DNA of 11,897 nt from JAAZAI01 sp050942875 (GCA_050942875.1 JBMNOD010000098.1:1-11897), one strand, 5' to 3'; shown: positions 1 to 5,939, counted from the stretch's first letter. Numbers and translations are program-made. The notes: generated by a model not told the origin, from the sequence alone.

Positions 1-103
1 CGGGGGGGGCGGCGCGCGGGGCGCGCGCCCCGCGACCGGCGGGGGTGGGCTTGCGGCCGGGGTCGCCTGGGCGGTTGGAGGGGGTGTTGGGATTGTCGCT
101 CAT
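1..103 (-). CDS. Probable 5' end of a gene leaving the left edge (Pro/Arg/Gly-rich N-terminus)
   Basis: Read on the minus strand from an ATG at 103-101, the frame stays open to the window edge (34 codons). It begins MSDNPNTPSNRPGDPGRK and continues as a Pro-, Arg-, Ala- and Gly-rich, probably disordered segment. The strongly GC-rich composition of these 100 bases falls sharply just upstream of the ATG, as expected at a coding boundary. Low-complexity polar N-termini of this kind precede many cytosolic or membrane-anchored proteins in this group, so no product can be named. No Shine-Dalgarno sequence is visible upstream of the ATG (the stretch is C/T-rich), which weakens the call. GC-rich DNA can also stay open by chance. 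Confidence 0.4.
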   Translation of the reverse strand, partial: MSDNPNTPSNRPGDPGRKPTPAGRGARAPRAAPP

Positions 104-143
104 GATGGAAGAGGGGGCGGGGTTCAGTAAGGCAACCAGGGAG

Positions 144-179
144 CTAGAATGTCTAGGGCGGCTAGGGTATCTAGAACGG
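144..179. repeat. Four tandem 9-bp units each beginning CTAG
   Basis: CTAG occurs at 144, 153, 162 and 171, an exact 9-bp period. The units are CTAGAATGT, CTAGGGCGG, CTAGGGTAT and CTAGAACGG; a fifth, degenerate unit (CTGCATGGC) may follow at 180-188. CTAG is generally a rare tetramer in bacterial genomes, so four copies in 31 bp in fixed register is a real local signal. Function unknown. Confidence 0.75.
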
Positions 180-217
180 CTGCATGGCAAAAGAGCAAGT
201 GGGAGAGCAAGTGTAAA

Positions 218-230
218 GGGGGGGGGGGGG
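218..230 (+). repeat. Homopolymer run of 13 G
   Basis: Thirteen consecutive G residues lie in non-coding DNA between an AAA triplet and TAGGCG. A run this long is prone to slipped-strand length change and to sequencing error, so its exact length is uncertain. Confidence 0.8.
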
Positions 231-399
231 TAGGCGTCTAAGAAAGCAGGTGTGGAATCAAGTGTTTCGCCTTTCGGCACGAGCGGTTGGGGTGCTCCGG
301 TCGCCCTGGCGATGCCGGTCGAAAAGTAGCCGCTGGCGATGGCCAATAAGGTTATCACAGCCTCGGAAGATGGGGCAAGCAAAGGTTTTTGGAAATCAA

Positions 400-430
400 C
401 CCCAAAACCAGGGGTTCGTGGGTTTTGGGG
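400..430. repeat. Perfect 10-bp inverted repeat, 11-nt loop
   Basis: CCCCAAAACC at 400-409 pairs perfectly with GGTTTTGGGG at 421-430. There is no T-tract on either side, so it is not a convincing intrinsic terminator. The right arm runs into GGGGACAGGCCC (427-438), which matches 11 of 13 positions of the REP-like motif found at 3036 and near the transposases when extended by one base. It may be a diverged REP relic. Confidence 0.5.
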
Positions 431-463
431 GACAGGCCCGAATGGCACTGGCTTGATTTGCAA

Positions 464-487
464 TCCGTCATTCCGTCATTCCGTCAT
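464..487 (+). repeat. Three tandem copies of TCCGTCAT
   Basis: Exact 8-mers at 464-471, 472-479 and 480-487. The array ends 11 bp upstream of the -35 hexamer of the promoter at 499-527, so it could act as a repeated regulator site, though simple slippage would give the same pattern. Confidence 0.7.
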
Positions 488-498
488 TTTTCGCAATC

Positions 499-527
499 TT
501 GACACGATTAGAATTCCATCGCATAAT
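499..527 (+). promoter_or_regulatory. Sigma-70-type promoter for the 549 gene and probably the GH2-like gene
   Basis: A perfect -35 TTGACA (499-504) and a -10 CATAAT (522-527, five of six consensus bases) are separated by 17 bp. Transcription would start near 534, leaving a leader of about 15 nt that contains the GGAG ribosome-binding site at 540-543 before the ATG at 549. Confidence 0.7.
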
Positions 528-548
528 CTTTGGAGAAATGGAGCCAGC

Positions 549-746
549 ATGACCACAATCCACTACAAAGGGCAACTTGCCGATCCTGCGAAGAAGGAAG
601 CCTTTCTCGATGAAATCCGCATGTTTGCGGAGCGCATGTCGTTTCGGATTACGGAAATCGAAGAGCCAGCGCTATCCGGCGTCGTCCTGGGCGGATGGGA
701 GGACATGGAGCCGATTCCCTTCATCTTCGATTATCGAGGCGATTGA
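549..746 (+). CDS. Small cytosolic protein of unknown function, possibly a truncated N-terminal fragment
   Basis: This encodes 65 residues starting MTTIHYKGQLADPAKKEAFL and ending FIFDYRGD. The start is well supported: GGAG at 540-543 sits 5 nt before the ATG, behind a strong promoter. There is no signal peptide or membrane segment. The N-terminal part looks helical (residues about 10-30, charged), followed by strand-like segments. The ending after PIPFIFD gives the impression of a longer domain stopped early, and no homologous-looking continuation appears in the other frames before the next gene, so it may be a 3'-deleted gene. The GH2-like gene starts 51 bp downstream on the same strand and may be co-transcribed. 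I do not recognise the family with certainty. Confidence 0.6.
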   Translation: MTTIHYKGQLADPAKKEAFLDEIRMFAERMSFRITEIEEPALSGVVLGGWEDMEPIPFIFDYRGD

Positions 747-797
747 GCGGGGGATCATTCAAGCAGCCGAAATGGCGCCATAATAAAGGGAATGTCG

Positions 798-2993
798 ATG
801 CGAATACTTGATTTGACGGGGGTCTGGCATTTGTCGTCGCCGGGGGTTGACCTTGCGGACGACCTTGATGTCGTCGTGCCTGGCGGCGTCCATCCGGCGC
901 TGATGGAAGCCGGCCTCATCCCCGACCCGGGCATCGGCGACAACGCCGCCGAGGTGAAGTGGGTCGGCGAGCGGGACTGGGTGTTCGAACGGCCGTTCGA
1001 GGTGGACGAGGCGTTGCTGGCGCACGACATCGTCGACCTCGAATTCGACGGCATCGACACGGTCGCCGAGGTGTTCGTCAACGGCGTCTCCGTGCTGAAG
1101 ACGGACAACATGTTCCACCGCTGGCATGCCGAGGTCAAGCACGTGCTGAAGCCGGGCGCGAACGAGGTGCGCGTGGTCGTGTCGGCACCCTGCCACGCCG
1201 TCGCCGCCGCCGGGCGCAAGGCGCGCTTCGGCTTTGGCTCCGCCTACAGCCCGGAGTGCGTCACGGCGGGCATTTCGCGTCCGGTGCGCCTCCGGGCGTG
1301 GAACGTGGCGCATTTCTGCGATTTTGGCTTCAGCCAGCGTCATGAGGACGGCGCGGTCCTGGTTTTCCTGGGCGGCTGGATCGAGACGGTTGGCGACAGC
1401 CTGGCGGGGCTGGGCGTGCGGTTTGAAATCACCGACCCCGATGGCGCGTGCGTGTGCCGCGGCGTCGGCGACGTGGCCGAGCAGGGCGATGGCGCGTTCA
1501 ACGCCCGGGCGCGCATCGACGCGCCGCGGCTCTGGTGGCCCAACGGCCTGGGCGACCAGCCGCTCTATGGGCTGGAGGTGGCGCTCTGCGGCGCGGACGG
1601 CGCCACGCTCGACCGCATCACGTGCCGCATCGGGCTGCGCACGCTGGTGGCGGAGGCGGACGACGCCGGCCGCCCGCGCCGCCTGGCCTGCAATGGCGTG
1701 CCGTTCGCCCTCAAGGGAGCGGTCTGGATTCCGCCCGGGCTTTTCCCCTCGCGCGTGGCGATCGAGGACTACGCGTACCTCGTGGGAAGCGCGGCCGAGG
1801 CCGGCCTCAACGCGTTGCGGATGTGGGAAGGCGGGACGTTCGAGTCCGAGGCGTTTTGGGATGTCTGCGACGAGCTGGGGATTGTGGTGCTCGGGCTGGC
1901 GAAGATCGGGTCGGCCGCCGGAGATGACGACGACGGCGGCGGCGAGGACCATCGCTACCGCCTGCTCCCGCATGCGTGCATCCCGGATGTGCTGCTCGGC
2001 GAGCCAGACGAATCGGACGGTCTCTGCGTGCTGCGCGACGTGCTGTCGTACCCCGCGCCCGAGACGCTGGAGGCCTGCGTGCCGCCTGCGTCGCGCAACA
2101 TCACGTGCGCGGCGATGGAGGCGCGCGTGGCGGGCGGGCGCGGCGCCGGGGATCTGGTGGCGGCGCTGGCGGCGGCGTGGCCGCTGCCCGGCGATTTCCG
2201 CGACTGGCTCTGGCTGAGCCAGATCGCCCACGGCGTGGCGGTCTGCGGCGTGATCGCCGGGAAGCTCCGCGATCCGGCGTGCCCCGGCGTGCTTTGGGAG
2301 CCCTTCGCAAGCTGCTGGGCGATTGCCGACGGCTCGTCCATCGATGCCGACGGGCGCTGGAAGGCGCTGCATTACCTCGTGCAAGACGAGTTCGATCCGG
2401 TGACGGTGCACGGCTTCGTGCGCGATGGCGGACGCGTCGAAGCGTCGATCCTCAACACGGGCGCGGACGATGTGGCGGCGACGTTCGCCTGGCGCGCCAT
2501 GACCTTGGACGGGCATGTGCTCGATTTGGGCGAACGCGAACTGACGTGTCCGGCTGGCGCGACCGTCGAGGACGGGCCGATCGACCTTCATGCGCTGCTT
2601 GATTATTACGGCCACGAGGACGTCGTGGTCTGGCTGTCGCTCATGGATGGCGAGGGGTACGTGCTTTCGCGTGCGCCCGTGATCTTCGCGCCGCCCAAGC
2701 ATCTGGCGATGGTCGATCCGCATCTTGCCGTCGATGTGGCCGACACGCTCGATGTCGATGGCGAGCAGGCGTTCAAGGTGACGGTCTCGGCCGCGAGCCC
2801 CGCCTTCTGGGTGTGGCTGGATCTCCCCGGCGAACAAGCGCAGTTCAGCGACAACTTCTTCTGCCTCGAACCCGACGAGCCCCACGATGTCTATGTCTCC
2901 ACTGTGAACCGCATGACCCAGTTCGCGTTTCGTCGGAAACTGGTTGTTAGAAGCCTCTACGACATTCGGTGTAGTCCAATGCGAGGCGGCTGA
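798..2993 (+). CDS. GH2 beta-mannosidase-like protein, probable pseudoenzyme
   Basis: This encodes 731 residues with no signal peptide, so it should be cytosolic. The N-terminal GH2 sugar-binding jellyroll is clear (about residues 50-170: ERDWVFERPFEVD, LEFDGIDTVAEVFVNG, DNMF). It is followed by the immunoglobulin-like domain (RLWWPNGLGDQPLY near 244-257) and the start of the TIM barrel (NALRMWEGGTFESEAFWDVC, then DELGI at 358-362). In true beta-mannosidases the barrel then carries WQDFMF, the acid/base motif W-C-G-N-N-E and the nucleophile motif S-E-F-G. Here roughly 110 residues are missing after DELGI, replaced by an Asp/Gly-rich linker (375-386). No N-N-E motif remains, and the nucleophile site aligns by eye with LCVLRDVLSYP (Arg413). 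FGWDWGP has become FGSAYSP (146-152), and the usual W-Q-L-N-D-C-W is W-E-P-F-A-S-C-W (near 500). The C-terminal beta domains are kept (GRWKALHY onward). Start: AAAGGGA ends at 791, 6 nt before the ATG at 798; the in-frame ATG at 792 abuts it and is less likely. Glycan binding without hydrolysis is inference. Confidence 0.8.
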   Translation: MRILDLTGVWHLSSPGVDLADDLDVVVPGGVHPALMEAGLIPDPGIGDNAAEVKWVGERDWVFERPFEVDEALLAHDIVDLEFDGIDTVAEVFVNGVSVLKTDNMFHRWHAEVKHVLKPGANEVRVVVSAPCHAVAAAGRKARFGFGSAYSPECVTAGISRPVRLRAWNVAHFCDFGFSQRHEDGAVLVFLGGWIETVGDSLAGLGVRFEITDPDGACVCRGVGDVAEQGDGAFNARARIDAPRLWWPNGLGDQPLYGLEVALCGADGATLDRITCRIGLRTLVAEADDAGRPRRLACNGVPFALKGAVWIPPGLFPSRVAIEDYAYLVGSAAEAGLNALRMWEGGTFESEAFWDVCDELGIVVLGLAKIGSAAGDDDDGGGEDHRYRLLPHACIPDVLLGEPDESDGLCVLRDVLSYPAPETLEACVPPASRNITCAAMEARVAGGRGAGDLVAALAAAWPLPGDFRDWLWLSQIAHGVAVCGVIAGKLRDPACPGVLWEPFASCWAIADGSSIDADGRWKALHYLVQDEFDPVTVHGFVRDGGRVEASILNTGADDVAATFAWRAMTLDGHVLDLGERELTCPAGATVEDGPIDLHALLDYYGHEDVVVWLSLMDGEGYVLSRAPVIFAPPKHLAMVDPHLAVDVADTLDVDGEQAFKVTVSAASPAFWVWLDLPGEQAQFSDNFFCLEPDEPHDVYVSTVNRMTQFAFRRKLVVRSLYDIRCSPMRGG

Positions 2994-3035
2994 GCTCAAA
3001 ACAGAAAGGGGATGAGATGGACGAGAGGAACTTTA

Positions 3036-3068
3036 GGGGACAGACCCCAAAAATAGGGGACAGACCCC
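3036..3068 (-). repeat. Doublet of the REP-like motif GGGGACAGACCCC
   Basis: Two exact 13-mers lie at 3036-3048 and 3056-3068, a 20-bp period. Each can fold as a GGGG/CCCC stem with an ACAGA loop. Read on the minus strand the motif is GGGGTCTGTCCCCTATTTT, 19 bases identical to the sequence upstream of both transposase copies (10871 and 11467). Short GC-rich hairpins in non-coding DNA sharing sequence with the flank of a Y1 transposase are the signature of REP elements mobilised by RAYT proteins. Confidence 0.8.
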
Positions 3069-3133
3069 AAAAACGCACGAAATCAAGCATCTCCATCCCC
3101 TTCAATGGGTTGTACCATACATTCCAGACCGTT

Positions 3134-3160
3134 TTCGTGTGCTTCGTGTCTTTCGTAGTT
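3134..3160. repeat. Three 9-bp units beginning TTCGT
   Basis: The units TTCGTGTGC, TTCGTGTCT and TTCGTAGTT are consecutive with an exact 9-bp period. On the minus strand they read as the peptide TTKDTKHTK, a type of low-complexity translation I associate with spurious intergenic frames rather than real proteins. Confidence 0.65.
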
Positions 3161-3223
3161 GAAAACCCCAACTCGGCAACGCCGCCCCAGCCCAATTTCA
3201 AGTTTCCTGTCTCGAGTTTCAAA

Positions 3224-3252
3224 TTGCTTTTCACCCTGCTGTTTACTATCAT
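3224..3252 (+). promoter_or_regulatory. Probable promoter of tRNA-Val
   Basis: A -35 TTGCTT (3224-3229) and a -10 TATCAT (3247-3252) with 17-bp spacing. The predicted start near 3259 is about 9 nt before the mature tRNA 5' end, which is a reasonable leader for a tRNA gene. Confidence 0.45.
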
Positions 3253-3267
3253 TTAGAACATGACATC

Positions 3268-3344
3268 GGGTGAGTAGCTCAGTTGGTTAGAGCACCTGGT
3301 TTACACCCAGGTGGTCGCGGGTTCGAGTCCTGCCTCACCCACCA
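3268..3344 (+). tRNA. tRNA-Val, anticodon UAC, CCA encoded
   Basis: The full cloverleaf can be folded by hand: acceptor GGGTGAG (3268-3274) with CTCACCC (3334-3340); D arm GCTC/GAGC (3277-3293); anticodon stem CCTGG/CCAGG (3295-3299, 3307-3311) around loop TTTACAC with anticodon TAC at 3302-3304; T arm GCGGG/CCTGC around TTCGAGT (3317-3333). A discriminator A at 3341 is followed by an encoded CCA (3342-3344). The UAC anticodon reads valine GUN codons. It lies 117 bp upstream of the isomerase start and about 200 bp downstream of the REP-like doublet. No duplicated 3' end suggesting an integrated element is present in the window. Confidence 0.97.
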
Positions 3345-3460
3345 TTTTGCGACGGCGCAATTCCGCCTTGATTTGTCCTGTGGAAAAGTCCAAAATGGCT
3401 TGTATTAAAAGCCCCGTTCATTGCGGGATCACAGATCAACAACCTCGAAGGAGTTTCTCC

Positions 3461-4246
3461 ATGGCGAAGCAATACCGAGTCGCCGCGCAGATGTATGGCA
3501 TGCGCGATTCCATCAAAACCCCTGCAGACATGGCCACCACCATCAAGCGGGTCAAGAAAATTGGCTACGACTGCATCCAAATCTCCGGCTTCGGCCCCAT
3601 TGAGGCCGCCGAATTGCGGAAGATTTGCGATGGCGAAGGCGTCGAGCCCATTGGCGCGCACGTCGGCTTGCCGCAGTTCCGGGCGGACGAGAAGAAAGTG
3701 ATCGCCGACTGCAATGCCTGGGGCATCCGCTACGTCGCAATCCCCTGGCTCCCGCGCCAAGACTACAAGACGCTGGCCGACTGGAAAAAGCTCTTCAGGG
3801 AGTTCGAGGGCTACGCCAAGCGCTTCGCCAAGGCGGGCATCGTCGTCCAATACCACAACCATGCTTTCGAATTCGAAAAGTTCGGCGTCAAGAAGGGCAA
3901 GGGCGGCAAGACGATTCTCGACATGCTCTACGAAAACACGGAAGTGCTGCAGGCCGAGCCGGACTTCGGCTGGATCGCCCGCGGTGGCGCCAATCCCGTG
4001 CTCTGGGCCAAGAAGCTCAAAGGGCGCATCGACCAGGTCCACCTCAAGGACTGGGGCATCATCGACGACAAGCCCGAGTTCCGCGCCATCGGCGAAGGCT
4101 CGATCGACTACCCCTCCGTCATCAAGGCATGCAAGGCGTCGGGAACGAAGGACTTCATCGTCGAGCAGGATTCCTGCGTCGTCACGAACGATCCGTTCCT
4201 GAGCTACGCCATCAGCCGCGAAAACCTCAAGACGATGGGGCTCTAA
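3461..4246 (+). CDS. Sugar phosphate isomerase/epimerase family TIM-barrel protein
   Basis: This encodes 261 residues of the xylose-isomerase-like TIM barrel family (AP endonuclease 2 superfamily), whose members isomerise, epimerise or dehydrate sugars, inosose or keto-sugars using a divalent metal. Visible family segments, in order, are YHNHAFEFE (131-139), EPDFGW (166-171), HLKDW (194-198), GEGSIDYP (211-218) and VEQDSC (234-239). By family pattern the metal ligands are probably a Glu in 137-139, Asp168, His194 and Glu235. Length and organisation are normal and complete. There is no signal peptide, so it is cytosolic. Start: AAGGAG lies 7-8 nt before the ATG at 3461; the frame extends upstream into the tRNA, but that part is non-coding. 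The LptG-like gene follows after 17 bp, so the two are probably co-transcribed, although no functional link is evident. The exact substrate cannot be read from the sequence. Confidence 0.9.
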   Translation: MAKQYRVAAQMYGMRDSIKTPADMATTIKRVKKIGYDCIQISGFGPIEAAELRKICDGEGVEPIGAHVGLPQFRADEKKVIADCNAWGIRYVAIPWLPRQDYKTLADWKKLFREFEGYAKRFAKAGIVVQYHNHAFEFEKFGVKKGKGGKTILDMLYENTEVLQAEPDFGWIARGGANPVLWAKKLKGRIDQVHLKDWGIIDDKPEFRAIGEGSIDYPSVIKACKASGTKDFIVEQDSCVVTNDPFLSYAISRENLKTMGL

Positions 4247-4263
4247 GAGCCCGAAGCAACCTG

Positions 4264-5394
4264 ATGAGACTGATCACCCGCTACCTGCTGAAGGCTTTTC
4301 TCAGGCCGTTGGTGCTCTGTCTCATCTCGTTCAACGTCATCTACATCATCTTCGACCTGTTCGAGAACCTCTCGCGTTTCATTGACGCGAAGGTTCCGGC
4401 AATGATCATCCTGCGCTACTACGGCGGCCTCATCGCGACGTACTCGATCTGGTTCGTGCCCGCCTCGTGCCTGCTCGCCACGCTCTACACGATGTGGCAG
4501 CTTTCGCACCACAGCGAGCTCACCGCCATGCGCGCCAGCGGCATCAGCTTCGTGCGCCTGGCGATGCCGTTCGTCGTCGTCGCCCTCTTCATGACGCTGC
4601 TGACGTTCCTGAACACGGAACTCATCATGCCCGAGGCGGGCACGTGGTCCGAACGCCTCAAAGAGGCGTCCTTCATCGAAACGCCTCCTGAACAGCGCGA
4701 AAAGCGAAACTTCAAGTACACCCAGACCGTTAGTGACAAATCCGACAACGACGGTTCCGTCGTCCGACGCACGTGGCTTTTTGCCGCCGTCGACCCCTCG
4801 ACCGAGGTCACCATGTCGCGGCCCAATGGACAGGTTACGGTGACGCAGGAGCAGGACGGCGTCAACGTCCTGGGCTGGCGCGCGAAAAAGGCGGAGTTCC
4901 TCGACGGCGTCTGGTGGTTCCACGAACCCGAGAAAATCCTGTTCGACATCGATGGCCAGGAACTGCCGCGCCAGCCGGACGCACCGCCGACCGCCTCGCT
5001 TCTGCCGATGCACGGCCTTTCGGAAACGCCACGGGCGATGATGCTCGAGCAGCGCCACTGGGAGCTTTACTCGCTGGCCGACATGTTCCATTACCTCAAG
5101 ACGAAGAAAATCGGCGACAACGAAAAGTGGTGCGAATTCTGGCACCGCCTCTCAAGCCCCTGGGCCTGCGTCGTCATCACCCTTTTCGCGATCCCCGCCG
5201 GCATCAGCACCGGTCGCCAGAGCGTCATCAAAGGCGTCATCATCGCCCTCGCCGCCTTCTTCAGCTTCTACGCGCTCACCCTCGCGCTCAAGTTCTTCGG
5301 AAACCAAGGCTGGTTCCCCCCCGCCCTCGCCGCCCTCCTCCCCAACCTCGTCTTCCTCTGCATCGGCACCGCGATGTACCGCAAGCTCACTTGA
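4264..5394 (+). CDS. LptF/LptG family permease (LptG-like)
   Basis: This encodes 376 residues of the inner-membrane permease that, with its partner permease and the LptB ATPase, extracts lipopolysaccharide and hands it to the LptC/LptA bridge. Three N-terminal membrane segments (about 11-33, 46-78, 97-119) are followed by a periplasmic beta-jellyroll domain (about 120-295) and three C-terminal segments (about 299-315, 320-345, 350-371), the standard family layout at the standard length. The conserved cytoplasmic motif SELTAMRASGIS (84-95) is present. The tail (PPALAALLPNLVFLC) resembles LptG more than LptF, but I do not assign the symbol firmly. Its gene partner is not in the window. No strong ribosome-binding site precedes the ATG, so coupling to the isomerase 17 bp upstream is possible. 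Its presence argues for a Gram-negative envelope. Confidence 0.92.
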   Translation: MRLITRYLLKAFLRPLVLCLISFNVIYIIFDLFENLSRFIDAKVPAMIILRYYGGLIATYSIWFVPASCLLATLYTMWQLSHHSELTAMRASGISFVRLAMPFVVVALFMTLLTFLNTELIMPEAGTWSERLKEASFIETPPEQREKRNFKYTQTVSDKSDNDGSVVRRTWLFAAVDPSTEVTMSRPNGQVTVTQEQDGVNVLGWRAKKAEFLDGVWWFHEPEKILFDIDGQELPRQPDAPPTASLLPMHGLSETPRAMMLEQRHWELYSLADMFHYLKTKKIGDNEKWCEFWHRLSSPWACVVITLFAIPAGISTGRQSVIKGVIIALAAFFSFYALTLALKFFGNQGWFPPALAALLPNLVFLCIGTAMYRKLT

Positions 5395-5407
5395 GCCCAG
5401 GGCGGAT

Positions 5408-5430
5408 GCGATTCAAAATTGTTGAATCGC
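5408..5430 (+). terminator. Hairpin downstream of the LptG-like gene, possible terminator without U-tract
   Basis: GCGATTCAA (5408-5416) and TTGAATCGC (5422-5430) form a perfect 9-bp stem with a 5-nt loop, 14 bp after the stop codon of the LptG-like gene. It is followed by AAAA rather than T residues, so it is not a classical intrinsic terminator in this direction. Transcript-end protection is an alternative role. Confidence 0.4.
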
Positions 5431-5546
5431 AAAAGCAGAAGGGTTCATTGACCAGGGCGTTGCACGGCAAGCTGTTAGTCACGCATCGACCAAGAAGGCA
5501 TGCCCACCGACGACGGGCACACGAATTTCCAGTTGATGAAATTGAG

Positions 5547-5576
5547 AGTCAAGACTGAACCCTGGCTCCTGACCCC
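5547..5576. repeat. REP/RAYT-type intergenic repeat remnant
   Basis: This stretch reads AGTCAAGACTGAACC, then CTGGCTCCTGACCCC. From general familiarity, sequences combining TCAAGAC and CTGACCCC are dispersed in many genomes near Y1 transposases; this is recollection, not a search result. It lies just where the recognisable part of the oxidoreductase fragment begins, consistent with the element having replaced the 5' part of that gene. It differs from the GGGGTCTGTCCCC class elsewhere in the window. Confidence 0.4.
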
Positions 5577-5592
5577 TTGGTGTGTGGCAACG

Positions 5593-5874
5593 ATGTTGAA
5601 CCACACCCGCGCAGGGCGTATTTCTTCGATCGAACTTGCAAATTACGCCGACAGGTCGGCGAAGGTGCTGGCGGAGTTTCGTCGCAATGGCGAGATGTGG
5701 CAAAAGCGCTGTCCCGACCTGATGCGAGCCATCGAGGAAGACCGCCCGCCGGATTCAAGCGTTTACGACGCCGTCAACGTCCTGGAAATGATCTACGCCG
5801 TCTATGAATCGTCGCTGACGCGCAAGGCCGTGGCCTTGCCGCTCAAAAACAGAACACACCCTCTTGGGGAATGA
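5593..5874 (+). pseudogene. C-terminal remnant of a Gfo/Idh/MocA family oxidoreductase
   Basis: The frame ending at 5874 encodes a C-terminal segment typical of NAD(P)-dependent Gfo/Idh/MocA oxidoreductases: LAEFRRNGEMWQKRC, then a helix through VYDAVNVLEMIYAVYESS, then the closing VALPLKNRTHPLGE. The full family is about 330-400 residues with an N-terminal Rossmann domain; here only about 90 recognisable residues remain and the nucleotide-binding GxGxxG region is absent. Upstream the frame runs into a REP-like repeat (5547-5576), so the ATG at 5593 is only the first in-frame Met near the surviving part and has no good ribosome-binding site. The gene is probably dead. A short-chain dehydrogenase stub begins 4 bp after its stop, suggesting a former sugar-oxidation operon. 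Confidence 0.55.
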
Positions 5875-5878
5875 TGCA

Positions 5879-5923
5879 ATGACATTCGAAGGCAAAGTCG
5901 CGTCATCACCGGCGCCAACAGCC
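5879..5923 (+). pseudogene. Frameshifted N-terminal stub of a short-chain dehydrogenase (SDR)
   Basis: From the ATG at 5879 the translation begins MTFEGKVA. If one base is restored after codon 8 it continues VITGANS, together matching the first beta strand and the start of the cofactor-binding TGxxxGxG motif of SDR enzymes. A 1-bp deletion shifts the frame, and homology stops at about 5923, just before a GC-rich inverted repeat. It starts 4 bp after the Gfo/Idh/MocA fragment, as co-transcribed genes would. The stub is short, so the call rests on a 15-residue match plus context. Confidence 0.5.
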
Positions 5924-5939
5924 TCTACCCAGGGGATTC

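Larger units (their letters stand above)
104..498. other. Gene-free stretch with short repeats
   Basis: No reading frame here has a credible start, composition or recognisable protein. What it holds is a 9-bp CTAG repeat (144-179), a G13 run (218-230), a 10-bp inverted repeat (400-430) overlapping a REP-like sequence, and a triple TCCGTCAT (464-487). If the minus-strand gene at 1-103 is real, this is the divergent intergenic region between it and the promoter at 499-527. Confidence 0.6.
2994..3267. other. Intergenic repeat-rich stretch between the GH2-like gene and tRNA-Val
   Basis: No gene is visible. The stretch contains the REP-like doublet (3036-3068), a 9-bp repeat (3134-3160), an A/T-rich segment with imperfect internal repeats of TTTCAA (about 3195-3225) and a promoter for the tRNA (3224-3252). 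Open frames on both strands translate the repeats into low-complexity peptides and are not credible proteins. No intrinsic terminator for the GH2-like gene is obvious. Confidence 0.65.

Noticed and set aside
45..233. 62-codon plus-strand frame over the CTAG array and G13 run
   Set aside because: Its sequence is just the translation of the repeats, ending in a glycine run from the poly-G; no ribosome-binding site.
759..2999. 746-codon open frame antisense to the GH2-like gene
   Set aside because: Its translation is rich in Arg, His and Ala with no domain, and it mirrors the GC-rich codon pattern of the plus-strand gene, which has clear GH2 motifs in order. Long antisense frames are expected at this GC content.
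3311..3460. Upstream extension of the isomerase frame starting inside the tRNA
   Set aside because: It begins within the tRNA-Val gene and has no ribosome-binding site; the AAGGAG before the ATG at 3461 and the family's usual N-terminus fix the start there.
3625..4263. Upstream extension of the LptG-like frame overlapping the isomerase
   Set aside because: The extension is an out-of-frame shadow of the isomerase; the LptF/LptG family begins at the Met at 4264, immediately before the first membrane segment.
5479..5703. 74-codon minus-strand frame across the REP-like remnant
   Set aside because: No recognisable protein; it spans a repeat remnant and the antisense of the oxidoreductase fragment.
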